Below are positions 13,613 to 20,608 of a stretch of DNA of 25,135 bases, one piece after another; the first letter of the stretch is position 1, and each line of letters begins with the position of its first letter. A program made the translations under genes and the position numbers. The notes under the pieces are model-generated. The model worked only from the letters and a program-made list of their open reading frames with translations, did no database searches and had not been told where the DNA came from. The stretch spans positions 1 through 25,135 of the IMG/VR virus record IMGVR_UViG_3300050132_000069, one strand, 5' to 3'. Source of the DNA: a virus.

Positions 13613-13894
13613 ATGAAACCAGCCTACCTGGCGCTTGCCGCCTGCCTGCTTTTCCAGCCCGCCTTCGCAAGATCGTACATCGACCCTTCGGCTGTCTCGC
13701 CTGACGAATCGCAACTGATCGAGCATGGATCGTACATAAACAGCGATGGCAGGGCGGTACATAGCCCGGCGCATACGAAGTCAGATCGAGCGCCATCCGG
13801 GGCGACCGCAAAGTGTCGCGACAAGTCATTCAGCTTCAGCCAGCATCGGCGCGGCACATGCTCTGGACATCATGGCGTAATGACCTGGCTTTAG
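13613..13894 (+). CDS. Secreted DUF3761-like protein, possible moron (93 aa)
   Basis: Start chosen at ATG 13613 because it gives a signal peptide, MKPAYLALAACLLFQPAFA, and has AAGGA upstream; an earlier in-frame start would bury it. The mature part contains YINSDGRAVHSPAH and then ATAKCRDKSFSFSQHRRGTCSGHHGVMTWL, the DUF3761 signature with Cys68 and Cys83 likely paired and a His-rich end. DUF3761 proteins are small exported proteins of unknown function, common in proteobacteria. LAAC could serve as a lipobox but falls early in the hydrophobic core. The TAG overlaps the TAA of the convergent gp10-like gene. Probably expressed with or after the Mnt-like repressor as lysogenic conversion cargo. 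Confidence 0.78.
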   Translation: MKPAYLALAACLLFQPAFARSYIDPSAVSPDESQLIEHGSYINSDGRAVHSPAHTKSDRAPSGATAKCRDKSFSFSQHRRGTCSGHHGVMTWL

Positions 13895-14376
13895 ATCTCC
13901 CCGTCATACCCCAGCGAAGCATGAATAGGCTGCCCGCCGATCAGCCCTGATACGGCGGCATGGCCAATGGTCTTTTTGATGAACTCTTTGTTGGCGTACA
14001 GCGCTGGGCCAACTACTGGCCGCGCTGGCATTTTTGGCGTGCCGAATTCGTGATAGACCATCTTCGGATCTTTCGAGCCGATAATCGCCTCAAGCCCGCG
14101 CATCTCATGGGAAATGCTGTCACGCATCTCTCCGGTAGCCAGGAGCGGCGCATCAGCAGGGTAGCCCTTGCGCGCCTTTTCTGACTCGGTAGATTCGGCC
14201 AGATCAGTCCACGCGGCGAAGGGCCCAATGCCTGACTGGTAATGGCCGATCTCTTCCTTTGCTGTCTTCTCGATGCGTACGGCGCACTTCTCAAGGCCGT
14301 CGTGAAGGCTTTTCAGTTCAGCGACTTCCAGCGCAAGAAAATGGAGTGCCAGGCTGCCAAGGCTGTTGAATTCCAT
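13891..14376 (-). CDS. HK97 gp10-like tail completion/neck protein (161 aa)
   Basis: Start at ATG 14376, 4 bases after the stop of the frameshifted chaperone product, with GGAG upstream; a longer reading to 14424 would lie in the chaperone frame. The motif PLLATGEMRDSISHEM, a central strand and MVYHEFGTPKMPARPVVGPALYANKEFI is the classic 'L--TG-LR-SI ... Y-EFGT--MPARP---PA' pattern of the HK97 gp10/virion morphogenesis family. Its members act at the head-tail junction or tail end. In most phages the gene lies near the portal and coat genes; here it is after the tail chaperones, next to the accessory block. The convergent DUF3761-like gene overlaps its stop codon. Confidence 0.8.
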   Translation of the reverse strand: MEFNSLGSLALHFLALEVAELKSLHDGLEKCAVRIEKTAKEEIGHYQSGIGPFAAWTDLAESTESEKARKGYPADAPLLATGEMRDSISHEMRGLEAIIGSKDPKMVYHEFGTPKMPARPVVGPALYANKEFIKKTIGHAAVSGLIGGQPIHASLGYDGEI

Positions 14377-14380
14377 GTGA

Positions 14381-14958
14381 TCACTCCTTTTTCTTGAACT
14401 GCATAGCCTGCCAATCGAACTCATTGCCTTCGAATTCGCTGAAAACCACAGACATCGCCATCAGCTCGTGGGGATATAAGCTGTAGCACTCATCAAAAAC
14501 CACGCTGAAAGGAACCCCGTTTTTCAACGCCCAACAACGCTGTCGAAAGTCGGGGTTCGTTCCTAGTTTTTTGCTGCGGCCTGCTCTGCGCTGAGCGCAG
14601 CCTTTTCGTGCTCGGCTTTGAGGGCTTCGTACTTGGCCATCAGGTGTTCATTGATTGCAGCCATGCCTTCATTGCCAAGCTGAGCCAGCATCACCTCAAC
14701 CTGCTTGATGCTCGACGGGAATCCGAAGAAGTCGTCATCGATGTGCGCGACCATAGCGGCGGGCAGCGCGAAACCATTCATCCAGGTGCCGTTCTGCGAA
14801 ACGTCGCCGCCTACGCCCATCACCAGGCGCGATTGCTGCATTGGGTCGAGCTGGCGCAGTTGAATCGTACGACCCAGGCTGTCAGTGACGGTTTCAAATT
14901 TCGGTTTTTTCGGTGCGTCGATCTGTTCTACGTTTTCTTTCACGGTTACGCGGGACAT
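14381..14958 (-). CDS. Tail assembly chaperone, long frameshifted form (G-T fusion)
   Basis: The short chaperone (14563-14958) ends at AAA AAC TAG. A -1 slip at A AAA AAC leads into an open frame that runs 61 codons, from CTA GGA ACG to the TGA at 14383-14381. The product would be about 192 residues. The extension reads LGTNPDFRQRCWALKNGVPF, then SVVFDECYSLYPHELMAMSVVFSEFEGNEFDWQAMQFKKKE, a compact acidic/aromatic domain like lambda T and its counterparts in contractile tails, which binds the tube subunits while the G part coats the tape measure. The extension has no good start codon or ribosome binding site of its own. Confidence 0.87.
14512..14572 (-). promoter_or_regulatory. Programmed -1 ribosomal frameshift site with downstream stem-loop
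   Basis: On the minus strand the slippery heptamer A AAA AAC (14572-14566) is in the correct phase and is followed immediately by the TAG stop. After a 7-base spacer, GAACCCCG (14558-14551) pairs perfectly with CGGGGTTC (14519-14512), an 8-bp stem. The loop can form a further 5-bp stem (CAGCG with CGTTG, one G-U). Heptamer, spacing, stem and a 61-codon -1 frame all meet the known requirements for -1 frameshifting. Confidence 0.9.
14563..14958 (-). CDS. Tail assembly chaperone, short form (G-like, 131 aa)
   Basis: Follows the tail tube gene and precedes the tape measure, after the gp10-like gene and the accessory block. GAGGAATT is 8 bases before the ATG. The sequence has a beta-rich N-terminal part (ETVTDSLGRTIQLRQLDPMQQSRLVMGVGG), FALPAAMVAHIDDDFFGFPSSIKQVEVMLAQLG, and a C-terminal Ala/Glu/Lys helix (YEALKAEHEKAALSAEQAAAKN). 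This is the pattern of gpE/gpG type chaperones that coat the tape measure protein before tube polymerisation. The stop TAG directly follows a slippery heptamer. Confidence 0.88.
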   Translation of the reverse strand: MSRVTVKENVEQIDAPKKPKFETVTDSLGRTIQLRQLDPMQQSRLVMGVGGDVSQNGTWMNGFALPAAMVAHIDDDFFGFPSSIKQVEVMLAQLGNEGMAAINEHLMAKYEALKAEHEKAALSAEQAAAKN

Positions 14959-15047
14959 GGGTAATTCCTCTGGTCATTGAGTCGTCAAAGAGCATGGCGT
15001 GTGGGGTGACGAATCCCGCGCCCTGCCGGGCTGCCATGCGAATGGGG

Positions 15048-15479
15048 TTAGGAGACTTTCAGGCGGCGCTGGGCCGTCCAGTGGAAATCCTGCTCTACAG
15101 TCTTGTCGCCAGCCTTGTCGCCAGCCTTTGCAAGCTGAAGCTGAACGGCGGTATAGCGAAAAGTTGAAGCGCCTCCGTTGGATTCCTGAATGGTTTCAGT
15201 GATCGTCGACGGAGGGCGGATAACCCCGCTGAAGTAATCTGCTTCCCACTGGGCCTGGTAATCATCGGCGGTTGAATCTTGGCGCTCGATACTGACGGTG
15301 CCTTTCCAGCTCTTAGGGAAAGGAGCCTCCTCGGTAATGCCATTCAGCTTTGTAACGCTGATATTCCCGAGAACGGGCTCGGAGGTGAACTTTGTAACTG
15401 CCGGAAGTCGAAGCGGGCCATTGGACGTGTTGATGTCTACCGACACGTCCCTGCCCATCGTAAAGCCGTTAATTGGCAT
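15048..15479 (-). CDS. Tail tube protein (143 aa)
   Basis: Directly downstream of the sheath gene. Its N-terminus (MPINGFTMGRDVSVDINTSNGP) and FSGVIRPPSTITETIQESNGG, with a beta-rich body (GNISVTKLNGITEE, WKGTVSIERQDSTADDYQAQWEADYF), fit the tube proteins of contractile tails, which stack as hexamers inside the sheath. Length is close to Mu/P2-type tubes (120-170 aa). The C-terminal part contains a short duplicated AGDK segment. GGAG lies 9 bases before the ATG, and a terminator lies between it and the sheath gene. Confidence 0.85.
   Translation of the reverse strand: MPINGFTMGRDVSVDINTSNGPLRLPAVTKFTSEPVLGNISVTKLNGITEEAPFPKSWKGTVSIERQDSTADDYQAQWEADYFSGVIRPPSTITETIQESNGGASTFRYTAVQLQLAKAGDKAGDKTVEQDFHWTAQRRLKVS
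15102..15125. repeat. Exact tandem duplication of a 12-mer within the tail tube gene
   Basis: CTTGTCGCCAGC occurs twice in direct succession (15102-15113, 15114-15125). In the tube protein it encodes AGDK twice in an exposed-looking stretch near the C-terminus. It keeps the frame and looks like a recent slippage event. Confidence 0.85.
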
Positions 15480-15490
15480 AACTGGTGCTC

Positions 15491-15521
15491 CGTAAAAGAA
15501 AGCCCGTCAGCGAGACGGGCC
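15491..15521 (-). terminator. Intrinsic terminator between tail sheath and tail tube genes
   Basis: On the minus strand, GCCCGTC-TCGCT-GACGGGC is followed by TTTCTTTTA. The 7-bp stem is perfect. It lies 14 bases after the sheath stop and upstream of the tube gene, so it might lower or attenuate tube expression unless antiterminated. Confidence 0.85.
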
Positions 15522-15535
15522 TGTTGGTCTTGCTC

Positions 15536-17092
15536 TTACGAGCGCGGGGTGGCGGATACGATGACGGTGACGGACTGGCCCGCTTCCAAGTTCACGAGGA
15601 AGTAGCGGACCACGGACAGGTACTTGACCTGTACGTCGCACTGCATATAGCCCAGGGCAACGCGCGCGTCGGAGTTGTTGCTGGCGTCGAGCTGGACCGA
15701 GAAAGCTGGGCCGCCGTTAACGTCGCCGATCATCCCCTGGTCGACCAGCGTCTGCAGGAAGCTGGCGATGGTCGACTTCGTGCTACGGCGCAGATCCAGC
15801 GTCTGCAGCTGGCCGACCACGTAGCCGAACGAGGCCGCCAGCGTCAGAGACAGGAAGTTCGTCATCCGCGTGTAGTTGTCGCCGTTGACGGTCGGGTTGC
15901 TCGCGCAGTTCAGGCCCGCCCGATGCCCGAAGTAACTACCGCCCGGACATGGGTTCGTGATTACGTCCAGGCGCGCAGTGTTGATTGCGCCGATCTCTGG
16001 CGAGCTGTACGGCTGCTGAGCGAGGTTGCGCTGAGTCGACACAGCATTGGTCAGTGGCTTGTTCAGCGGCGACTGGTGCGGCGCCAGCGCGGCGATCTTG
16101 GCTGCCGAGAAGGTGGCCGGGGCGATCATGCGTTGCTGGCCGTTCACTTGGTCGTACCAGTAGACCCAATCGCCTACCATTACTTTCAGTGCGTAGCTGT
16201 CACAGCCAGCGGTTACCAGGCTGGCCGATACCGTGGCGTACGAAGCGCCAGCAGCGCCCTGAGTGACCGGATAGCAGCCCTCGGAAAGGCCGAAGGTCGT
16301 CATGGTCGGCCATTGCGTGGGGTCGGTCAGGTCGACCAGATTGAGGACTTGATGCCCGGTGCCGCGCAGGGCGTACATGCCTTTGCGAGTCGAGCCGGTA
16401 ACGCCGTCCACGCCAACCAGAACCGAGTCAGTGATCGTGGTGGCGCCGTCAGTGCCAGCCGTGAAAGCAATGGTCTGGCCGATAGCTACCGGGGCGAGAA
16501 TGGATATGCCGACCGTGGCAATCACCAACTGCGATGCGCCACGAATGCCGGACTGGCCGTTGTTCACTGCGTTGACGATGTTCTGCCAGAGCGCAAGGCC
16601 CGTGCCGGTGATGCTGTCGAACACTTCAGGCGACACGCCGGGCAGCGAGACAACCAGCTTCCAGCTTGCGTTCGCCGTACCTGCGGACAGGGTCGCGCTG
16701 AGCGAGTTGCCGAGGGTGCCGGTGTAGAAGGCGGTCAGGGTTGCGCCAACGGCTGCGGCCGTATCTTTCAGGGTCGACGTTGCGGCGATGTCGGTGCCGT
16801 CAGTCACCCGCACTGCGCGGATGTTCGGCGCGCCCAGACCGATCGATACGGCAATGGCCGTGGCCAGGTCGTACTTGCGGACCTGCTGCGCGCCGATCTT
16901 CTGCGAGGCATCGCCGGGCGAGCCGATCAGCATTGGGCTATTGACTGCGCCCCACGAACCAACACCGACGATGCCGAGAATGTCGGTAGCCACGCCGTTG
17001 ATGTACCGGGTCTTCGGTGGAACGACCTGGACGTACAGATCGGGAGCCGTAAGTGCTGCCGTGTTCAAGCCGCCTGCCGGATAAATGGGCAT
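15536..17092 (-). CDS. Tail sheath protein (518 aa)
   Basis: Start chosen at ATG 17092 (MPIYPAGGLNTAALTAPDLYVQVVPP), six bases after GGAGGA; an in-frame TTG upstream is less likely. The N-terminus PGVYVQ-like 'PDLYVQVVPPKTRYINGVATDILGIVGVGSWGAVNSP' is typical of contractile sheaths. The middle holds a variable beta domain (~110-200). The C-terminal half contains GHRAGLNCASNPTVNGDNYTRMTNFLSLTLAASFGYVVGQLQ and QVKYLSVVRYFLVNLEAGQSV, the conserved core that interlocks neighbouring subunits. This proves a myovirus-type tail. It is preceded by a strong terminator and followed by the tube gene. Confidence 0.92.
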   Translation of the reverse strand: MPIYPAGGLNTAALTAPDLYVQVVPPKTRYINGVATDILGIVGVGSWGAVNSPMLIGSPGDASQKIGAQQVRKYDLATAIAVSIGLGAPNIRAVRVTDGTDIAATSTLKDTAAAVGATLTAFYTGTLGNSLSATLSAGTANASWKLVVSLPGVSPEVFDSITGTGLALWQNIVNAVNNGQSGIRGASQLVIATVGISILAPVAIGQTIAFTAGTDGATTITDSVLVGVDGVTGSTRKGMYALRGTGHQVLNLVDLTDPTQWPTMTTFGLSEGCYPVTQGAAGASYATVSASLVTAGCDSYALKVMVGDWVYWYDQVNGQQRMIAPATFSAAKIAALAPHQSPLNKPLTNAVSTQRNLAQQPYSSPEIGAINTARLDVITNPCPGGSYFGHRAGLNCASNPTVNGDNYTRMTNFLSLTLAASFGYVVGQLQTLDLRRSTKSTIASFLQTLVDQGMIGDVNGGPAFSVQLDASNNSDARVALGYMQCDVQVKYLSVVRYFLVNLEAGQSVTVIVSATPRS

Positions 17093-17106
17093 GGCTTCCT
17101 CCAAAT

Positions 17107-17130
17107 GAAAAAACCGCCTCTAGGGCGGTC
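17107..17130 (-). terminator. Intrinsic terminator just upstream of the tail sheath gene
   Basis: On the minus strand, ACCGCC-CTAGA-GGCGGT is followed by TTTTTC. A 6-bp perfect stem, 15 bases before the sheath ATG and 23 bases after the stop of the preceding small gene; there is no room for a promoter after it. Confidence 0.85.
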
Positions 17131-17152
17131 TCTTTGTGTGTGATTTCGCGGT

Positions 17153-17377
17153 TTAGGCGGCGGTTTTGAGCACGTTTGCGGCGTTTTCGCCTTCCAGTAC
17201 GGCGGCAACTTCGGCGGCGTCCGTGATCTGCTGGCCGACTTGGTAGTCAGCAAAAGCGAACTTGACGGTCAGCTTGAAGGTAGGTGTTGCAGCGCTTGCA
17301 ATCGGTGCTTGGCTTTGCGCGGACGCAGGAGTGCTTGCCGCAGGTGCCGAAGCGGCAGCTTGGTCAGTAGAATCCAT
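17153..17377 (-). CDS. Hypothetical small structural-region protein (74 aa)
   Basis: Starts 8 bases after the stop of the tail terminator candidate, with GAGG seven bases before the ATG. The first ~30 residues are an Ala/Ser/Pro/Gln linker, followed by a short beta-alpha unit (TFKLTVKFAFADYQVGQQITDAAEVAAVLEGENAANVLKTAA). Not a recognised domain, but the position just before the sheath and the tight spacing support it as a virion or assembly component. Confidence 0.68.
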   Translation of the reverse strand: MDSTDQAAASAPAASTPASAQSQAPIASAATPTFKLTVKFAFADYQVGQQITDAAEVAAVLEGENAANVLKTAA

Positions 17378-17385
17378 GTCAGGCC

Positions 17386-18207
17386 TCAGGGGTTGCTGGT
17401 TGATTCAGGAAGCCCGGTCTGGGCATTGACGACATTCAGCGCCATGGCGATAGCCTCGGCGAATTGCTGTGTTTGGGTCGTGGCGTAATCGACGCTATAG
17501 ATCAGGTCGCGACGGTAAAGTCCGGCCTTTTCGAGCTGATCCGTTTGAAGCGTCTGCGCGTAGCGGATGATCCCGGCCGAGCCGTCAGGCAGTGTCATGT
17601 TGGTAGCGTCAGACAGGATTGAATCGATCTGCTTCGCCGTAGCGTCCCGAGTGGCTGGAGTCGGCGCCCAGACTGTGATCTGGAACTGCTGCTCCTGCCG
17701 CTTGGTTTCTTTGATCGAGGTGCCAATTCCGCCGACTCGCGCAAAAACGCTGTGCGCACCAGTGAGCGTGACGACAGGTCCAGAGCTGGAAGCGCCAGGG
17801 ATCAGCGAGGCAAGCCCGGTAGCGGCAGTCGTGAGCGTGTCCGTGAGCGGCATGGTGTAGACGTAGCTGATGCCGTTCAGATTGATCAGCAGATTCTGTG
17901 CGCTGACAGTGCCCGAGAGCGTCACGACCGCGCCGACGACTGTCAGCGTGATGGTGTGCACGGGCGCCGTAAGCTGAACCCACGACCGACCGATATAGCG
18001 CGTGGTTTTCCGGTCCGGGCCTCTTGGGTAAACGCTGACGTGCACCTTCCCTGCCCTCAGATCAGCTTCCAGCACGTTCGCCACGGGCCATCCGGGGTAA
18101 ATCTTGGTTGGGATGCCGCTGACGCTCGGATGGCCTGAGCCGTTCGGGTAAACAATCGCGGCAACCTGAGCGGAAAGCTGATTCAGTACATCTGATAGGT
18201 CGGCCAT
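17386..18207 (-). CDS. Candidate tail terminator / tail completion protein with inserted beta domain (273 aa)
   Basis: Start at ATG 18207, one base after the previous stop; an ORF reading to 18297 is a frame extension into that gene. The outer parts (MADLSDVLNQLSAQVAAIVYPNG ... KVHVSVYPRGPDRKTTRY and QQFQITVWAPTPATRDATAKQIDSILSD ... GLYRRDLIYSVDYATTQTQ) are like gpU/Mu gp37-type tail terminators. Between them (~88-170) a beta domain is inserted (TITLTVVGAVVTLSGTVSAQNLLINLNGISYVYTM ... GASSSGPVVTLTG), similar to the small Ig-like or 'TVTVSGT' modules of phage structural proteins. Position before the sheath supports the terminator call. The insertion is unusual and might face the outside of the particle. 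Confidence 0.65.
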   Translation of the reverse strand: MADLSDVLNQLSAQVAAIVYPNGSGHPSVSGIPTKIYPGWPVANVLEADLRAGKVHVSVYPRGPDRKTTRYIGRSWVQLTAPVHTITLTVVGAVVTLSGTVSAQNLLINLNGISYVYTMPLTDTLTTAATGLASLIPGASSSGPVVTLTGAHSVFARVGGIGTSIKETKRQEQQFQITVWAPTPATRDATAKQIDSILSDATNMTLPDGSAGIIRYAQTLQTDQLEKAGLYRRDLIYSVDYATTQTQQFAEAIAMALNVVNAQTGLPESTSNP

Positions 18208-18208
18208 A

Positions 18209-18847
18209 TCACACCTGTGCCTGCATAGCCGTGCACCGCCATCCCATATCCGTAAGCTCGGCGCTCGAAATAACGTACTTGCGACCAATTTCATCAAGAA
18301 TGATGTCGCTGGTGCGCAAAACGATGCCAGGCCAAGCAGGCATCAGGATCGCCCACCACGGGGTTCGCACATCGCCCGGCAGATTGGTCGGGCTCGCCTC
18401 GCCTTTCGTGCCCTGGAGCACGCTTGCAGGCCATCCCGTCATCAATGGAACCTCGGTGGCTGGCGTATCACCGCCGTAGCCGCCAAGGCCCACCCCGTCA
18501 TCCATGCTGACGCGCAGAACCGAGACAGTCCGATTCGTCTGCACGCAGTAGATCGGCAGCGTTGACTGCGTGGCGGCGATAAAGAACGTGCCGCCCTCGC
18601 CCACCATGATGTCGCCCGGCGTGCACAGCGTTGCGTCAAACAGGCCTAGCCATGTGGCTTGACCGTATTTGTTGGGCGCTGAGTAGTTGAAATTGGTGGT
18701 AAACGAAGCGGGCAGCGTCTGCAAAGCGGTTGTCAGCAGCGGGTTATTGGCGCTGATAGCGCGGAATTGCTGGTAGTCGAAACCGATACGCTTAGCTGCC
18801 TGCCCGTAACCTTTGTAAATCTTGGCCTGAAGGGTTGTGCCGTCCAT
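18209..18847 (-). CDS. Head-tail connector/neck candidate (212 aa)
   Basis: ATG at 18847, one base after the previous stop; an upstream extension to 18901 would overlap it needlessly. The sequence MDGTTLQAKIYKGYGQAAKRIGFDYQQFRA is followed by a mostly beta protein with GDIMVGEGGTFFIAATQSTLPIYCVQTNRTVSVLR and a C-terminal IGRKYVISSAELTDMGWRC. The fold pattern (short beta strands, glycine turns) and its place between capsid and tail genes are those of a head closure or neck protein. No confident family match; I treat it as hypothetical with a probable role at the head-tail joint. Confidence 0.7.
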   Translation of the reverse strand: MDGTTLQAKIYKGYGQAAKRIGFDYQQFRAISANNPLLTTALQTLPASFTTNFNYSAPNKYGQATWLGLFDATLCTPGDIMVGEGGTFFIAATQSTLPIYCVQTNRTVSVLRVSMDDGVGLGGYGGDTPATEVPLMTGWPASVLQGTKGEASPTNLPGDVRTPWWAILMPAWPGIVLRTSDIILDEIGRKYVISSAELTDMGWRCTAMQAQV

Positions 18848-18848
18848 G

Positions 18849-19241
18849 TCACCCCCTGCCGATACTGATGCCGCCAACGCCCAGGCTCGGGCCAGGTGCA
18901 ATTCCGATGAATGCGCAGAGCTCGCGGCGCCAGAGCCGGTAAAGCTTCATCCGGTCAGACACCTCGTTCTTGTTGTGCACCCACACCGCAGCTTGATCAG
19001 TGTCAAGGTTCAGGGTCGAGTCAGTTACGGCTGTTTCCAGGGTCGAGAGCGTGGTCAGAAATGAGATCACTCTCGCCTCTTCCTCAGGCCGCAGGCTGGT
19101 AAGTCGATGGCTGAGTGTTTGCCACGTGCCAGGGGATACCCAGCCATAAGCGAAATCTCGACTACTGTCAGCAATGGTGTCGCCCAGCATTGGGTAGCCC
19201 GTGAAGCGCCTAACGTCCGCCAGTTGCTGATCAGTTAGCAT
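18849..19241 (-). CDS. Head-tail adaptor candidate (130 aa)
   Basis: The ATG abuts the TAA of the 57-residue ORF. The protein is helical with regular heptad-like pattern (MLTDQQLADVRRFTGYPMLG ... GTWQTLSHRLTSLRPEEEARVISFLTTLSTLETAVTDSTLNLDTDQAAVWVHNKNEVSDRMKLYRLWRRELCAFIG) and a Gly-rich tail. Helical proteins of this length right after the coat gene usually are gp15/gp6-like adaptors that sit under the portal. The family is not recognised directly, so the role is inferred from context. Confidence 0.72.
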   Translation of the reverse strand: MLTDQQLADVRRFTGYPMLGDTIADSSRDFAYGWVSPGTWQTLSHRLTSLRPEEEARVISFLTTLSTLETAVTDSTLNLDTDQAAVWVHNKNEVSDRMKLYRLWRRELCAFIGIAPGPSLGVGGISIGRG

Positions 19242-19415
19242 TTATTCAGCCTCTTTCGCCGGAACCCAGCCGCCCGAGTAGTAATTCTTCGCCTCGTCCG
19301 GATGGACTTCTGCGGTATGCGGCGCCGGCCACTCTTCTGTGTCACGCATCATGCTGACGAACTGGATAACTTCTTCACCCAGACCGTCGTCGGTGCCATC
19401 TTGCTTTTTAGCCAT
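19242..19415 (-). CDS. Small ORF after the coat protein gene (57 aa)
   Basis: Has a good ribosome binding site (GGAGAAG four bases before the ATG) and its stop directly abuts the next start. The protein is acidic (MAKKQDGTDDGLGEEVIQFV ... DTEEWPAPHTAEVHPDEAKNYYSGGWVPAKEAE). The location between a major capsid gene and an adaptor is common for small decoration or head accessory proteins, but no family can be assigned. A hairpin lies upstream, between this gene and the coat gene. Confidence 0.7.
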   Translation of the reverse strand: MAKKQDGTDDGLGEEVIQFVSMMRDTEEWPAPHTAEVHPDEAKNYYSGGWVPAKEAE

Positions 19416-19433
19416 GATCTTCTCCTGAGAAGA

Positions 19434-19453
19434 GTTGCCAGCTATCTGGCAAC
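19434..19453 (-). terminator. Hairpin after the coat protein gene, weak terminator or stabiliser
   Basis: GTTGCCAG and CTGGCAAC form a perfect 8-bp stem around ATAG (minus strand), 16 bases after the coat protein stop. It is followed by TCTTCTC, too poor in T for an efficient terminator. It may attenuate readthrough or protect the coat mRNA 3' end. Confidence 0.5.
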
Positions 19454-19469
19454 CCTCTCGATTAGCTCG

Positions 19470-20594
19470 TTACCCGAGCAGAATTGCGGTATGGGCAGGC
19501 TTGATGTTTGCACAACCCCACGCTGCAGAAATTTCGTAGCGAACGCGGCGGTACTGTTTGTACATCGCGACCTCGAAGCTCATGCCGGTACGCGGGTCGG
19601 TGATCATCATGCGGTCATCGGCCATGTCGCCTTCTGCTGGCAGGGCTGGCGTGCGAGTTGCGAGCACGATGGCTGAGCGCGGGAATGCGAAGTTGGCAGT
19701 GAACGCGCTCAACACGGTGACAGTAGAGCCGCCTGCAACTGCTGCGCGGAGGCCTGGAGCGCCAATGGCCAGGGAGCCGCCGGACAGCGCAGAGGTGACC
19801 ACGTATTTGTTGGCCCCAATGATCAGGACGTCACCAGCGATGACGGTGCCAGTGCCGGTCTGAACCGGAATAATGGTGGCGCCGACGGCCAGTGCGCCGT
19901 TGGTGACGTAGCTGGCGCCGCTGCCAGGAGTGTGACTTGCAACGCCAGCCGACTCACGCAGAGTGAAGCCGTGCAGCTCAAGCAGCGTGCCCTGAGAGCG
20001 GAGCAGCGTGGTGCCAGCTTCGTTCGCCTTGGTCAGTTGAGCTAGGGTTCGCAGCGAGGCGCCTGAAGTGGTGTCGATCACGCACTGTAGGTCGCTCATC
20101 GGAGCGCCGTTGTCCGCCAGAATCTTGCGAACCTGCGCAGTGTCGCCGAGAGTGGAGGCGAACGGGGTGGTGCCTGCAGTGCCGGACGCACGGGAAGCGG
20201 CGTAAGCCAGTTGACCGAGGTCGACTTCGATCTCGTTCACCAGCGTGCGCATGGCCTGGGAGATCTGGTCTTGGCGGATATTGGCATAGCCGGGGCCGCT
20301 GTTGACACCCATCTGCTCTTCGCCGGTCCAGCGGAATGGAACCATGCGAGATTTAGTGATGCTGAACGGCGTGTTACCGACGGTTTGATCGCCGTCATCT
20401 GGCGGCAGCTGGCCAGGGGTGACGTTCTCAGCTGGAGCAGCCGGAGTGATCGGGATGCGAATCGCCTGGTTCAGCGCGGCGCGCTCGGCGGTGGCGTCCA
20501 GGGTCACGGACGGGATGAATCCTGCAAGCTCTCGCGATACAACATCGAGCGCTTCATACAGGTCCGGCACCAGGCTGGTAAGGGTGTTGGCCAT
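19470..20594 (-). CDS. Major capsid protein, P22 gp5 coat family
   Basis: 374 residues. The N-terminus (MANTLTSLVPDLYEALDVVSRELAGFIPSVTLDATAERAALNQAIRIPITP) and SKSRMVPFRWTGEE-like segment, plus the C-terminal block (FAFPRSAIVLATRTPALPAEGDMADDRMMITDPRTGMSFEVAMYKQYRRVRYEISAAWGCANIKP), follow the P22 coat family ('TDPRTG' with the preceding LA-R-L--P). A beta-rich middle (~225-290; AVGATIIPVQTGTGTVIAGDVLIIGANKYVVTS) corresponds to the inserted I domain of that family. It assembles the icosahedral shell on the scaffold encoded just upstream. Start ATG has AAGGAA 11 bases upstream. The sequence is rather divergent from P22 gp5, but the synteny is consistent. Confidence 0.85.
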   Translation of the reverse strand: MANTLTSLVPDLYEALDVVSRELAGFIPSVTLDATAERAALNQAIRIPITPAAPAENVTPGQLPPDDGDQTVGNTPFSITKSRMVPFRWTGEEQMGVNSGPGYANIRQDQISQAMRTLVNEIEVDLGQLAYAASRASGTAGTTPFASTLGDTAQVRKILADNGAPMSDLQCVIDTTSGASLRTLAQLTKANEAGTTLLRSQGTLLELHGFTLRESAGVASHTPGSGASYVTNGALAVGATIIPVQTGTGTVIAGDVLIIGANKYVVTSALSGGSLAIGAPGLRAAVAGGSTVTVLSAFTANFAFPRSAIVLATRTPALPAEGDMADDRMMITDPRTGMSFEVAMYKQYRRVRYEISAAWGCANIKPAHTAILLG

Positions 20595-20608
20595 TTGGAT
20601 GAATTCCT

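Noticed and set aside
15485-17143. A 552-codon plus-strand open frame antisense to the tail sheath gene
   Set aside because: It mirrors the sheath gene exactly, has a composition rich in Arg/Gly/His typical of antisense frames in GC-rich DNA, no ribosome binding site and no recognisable domain.
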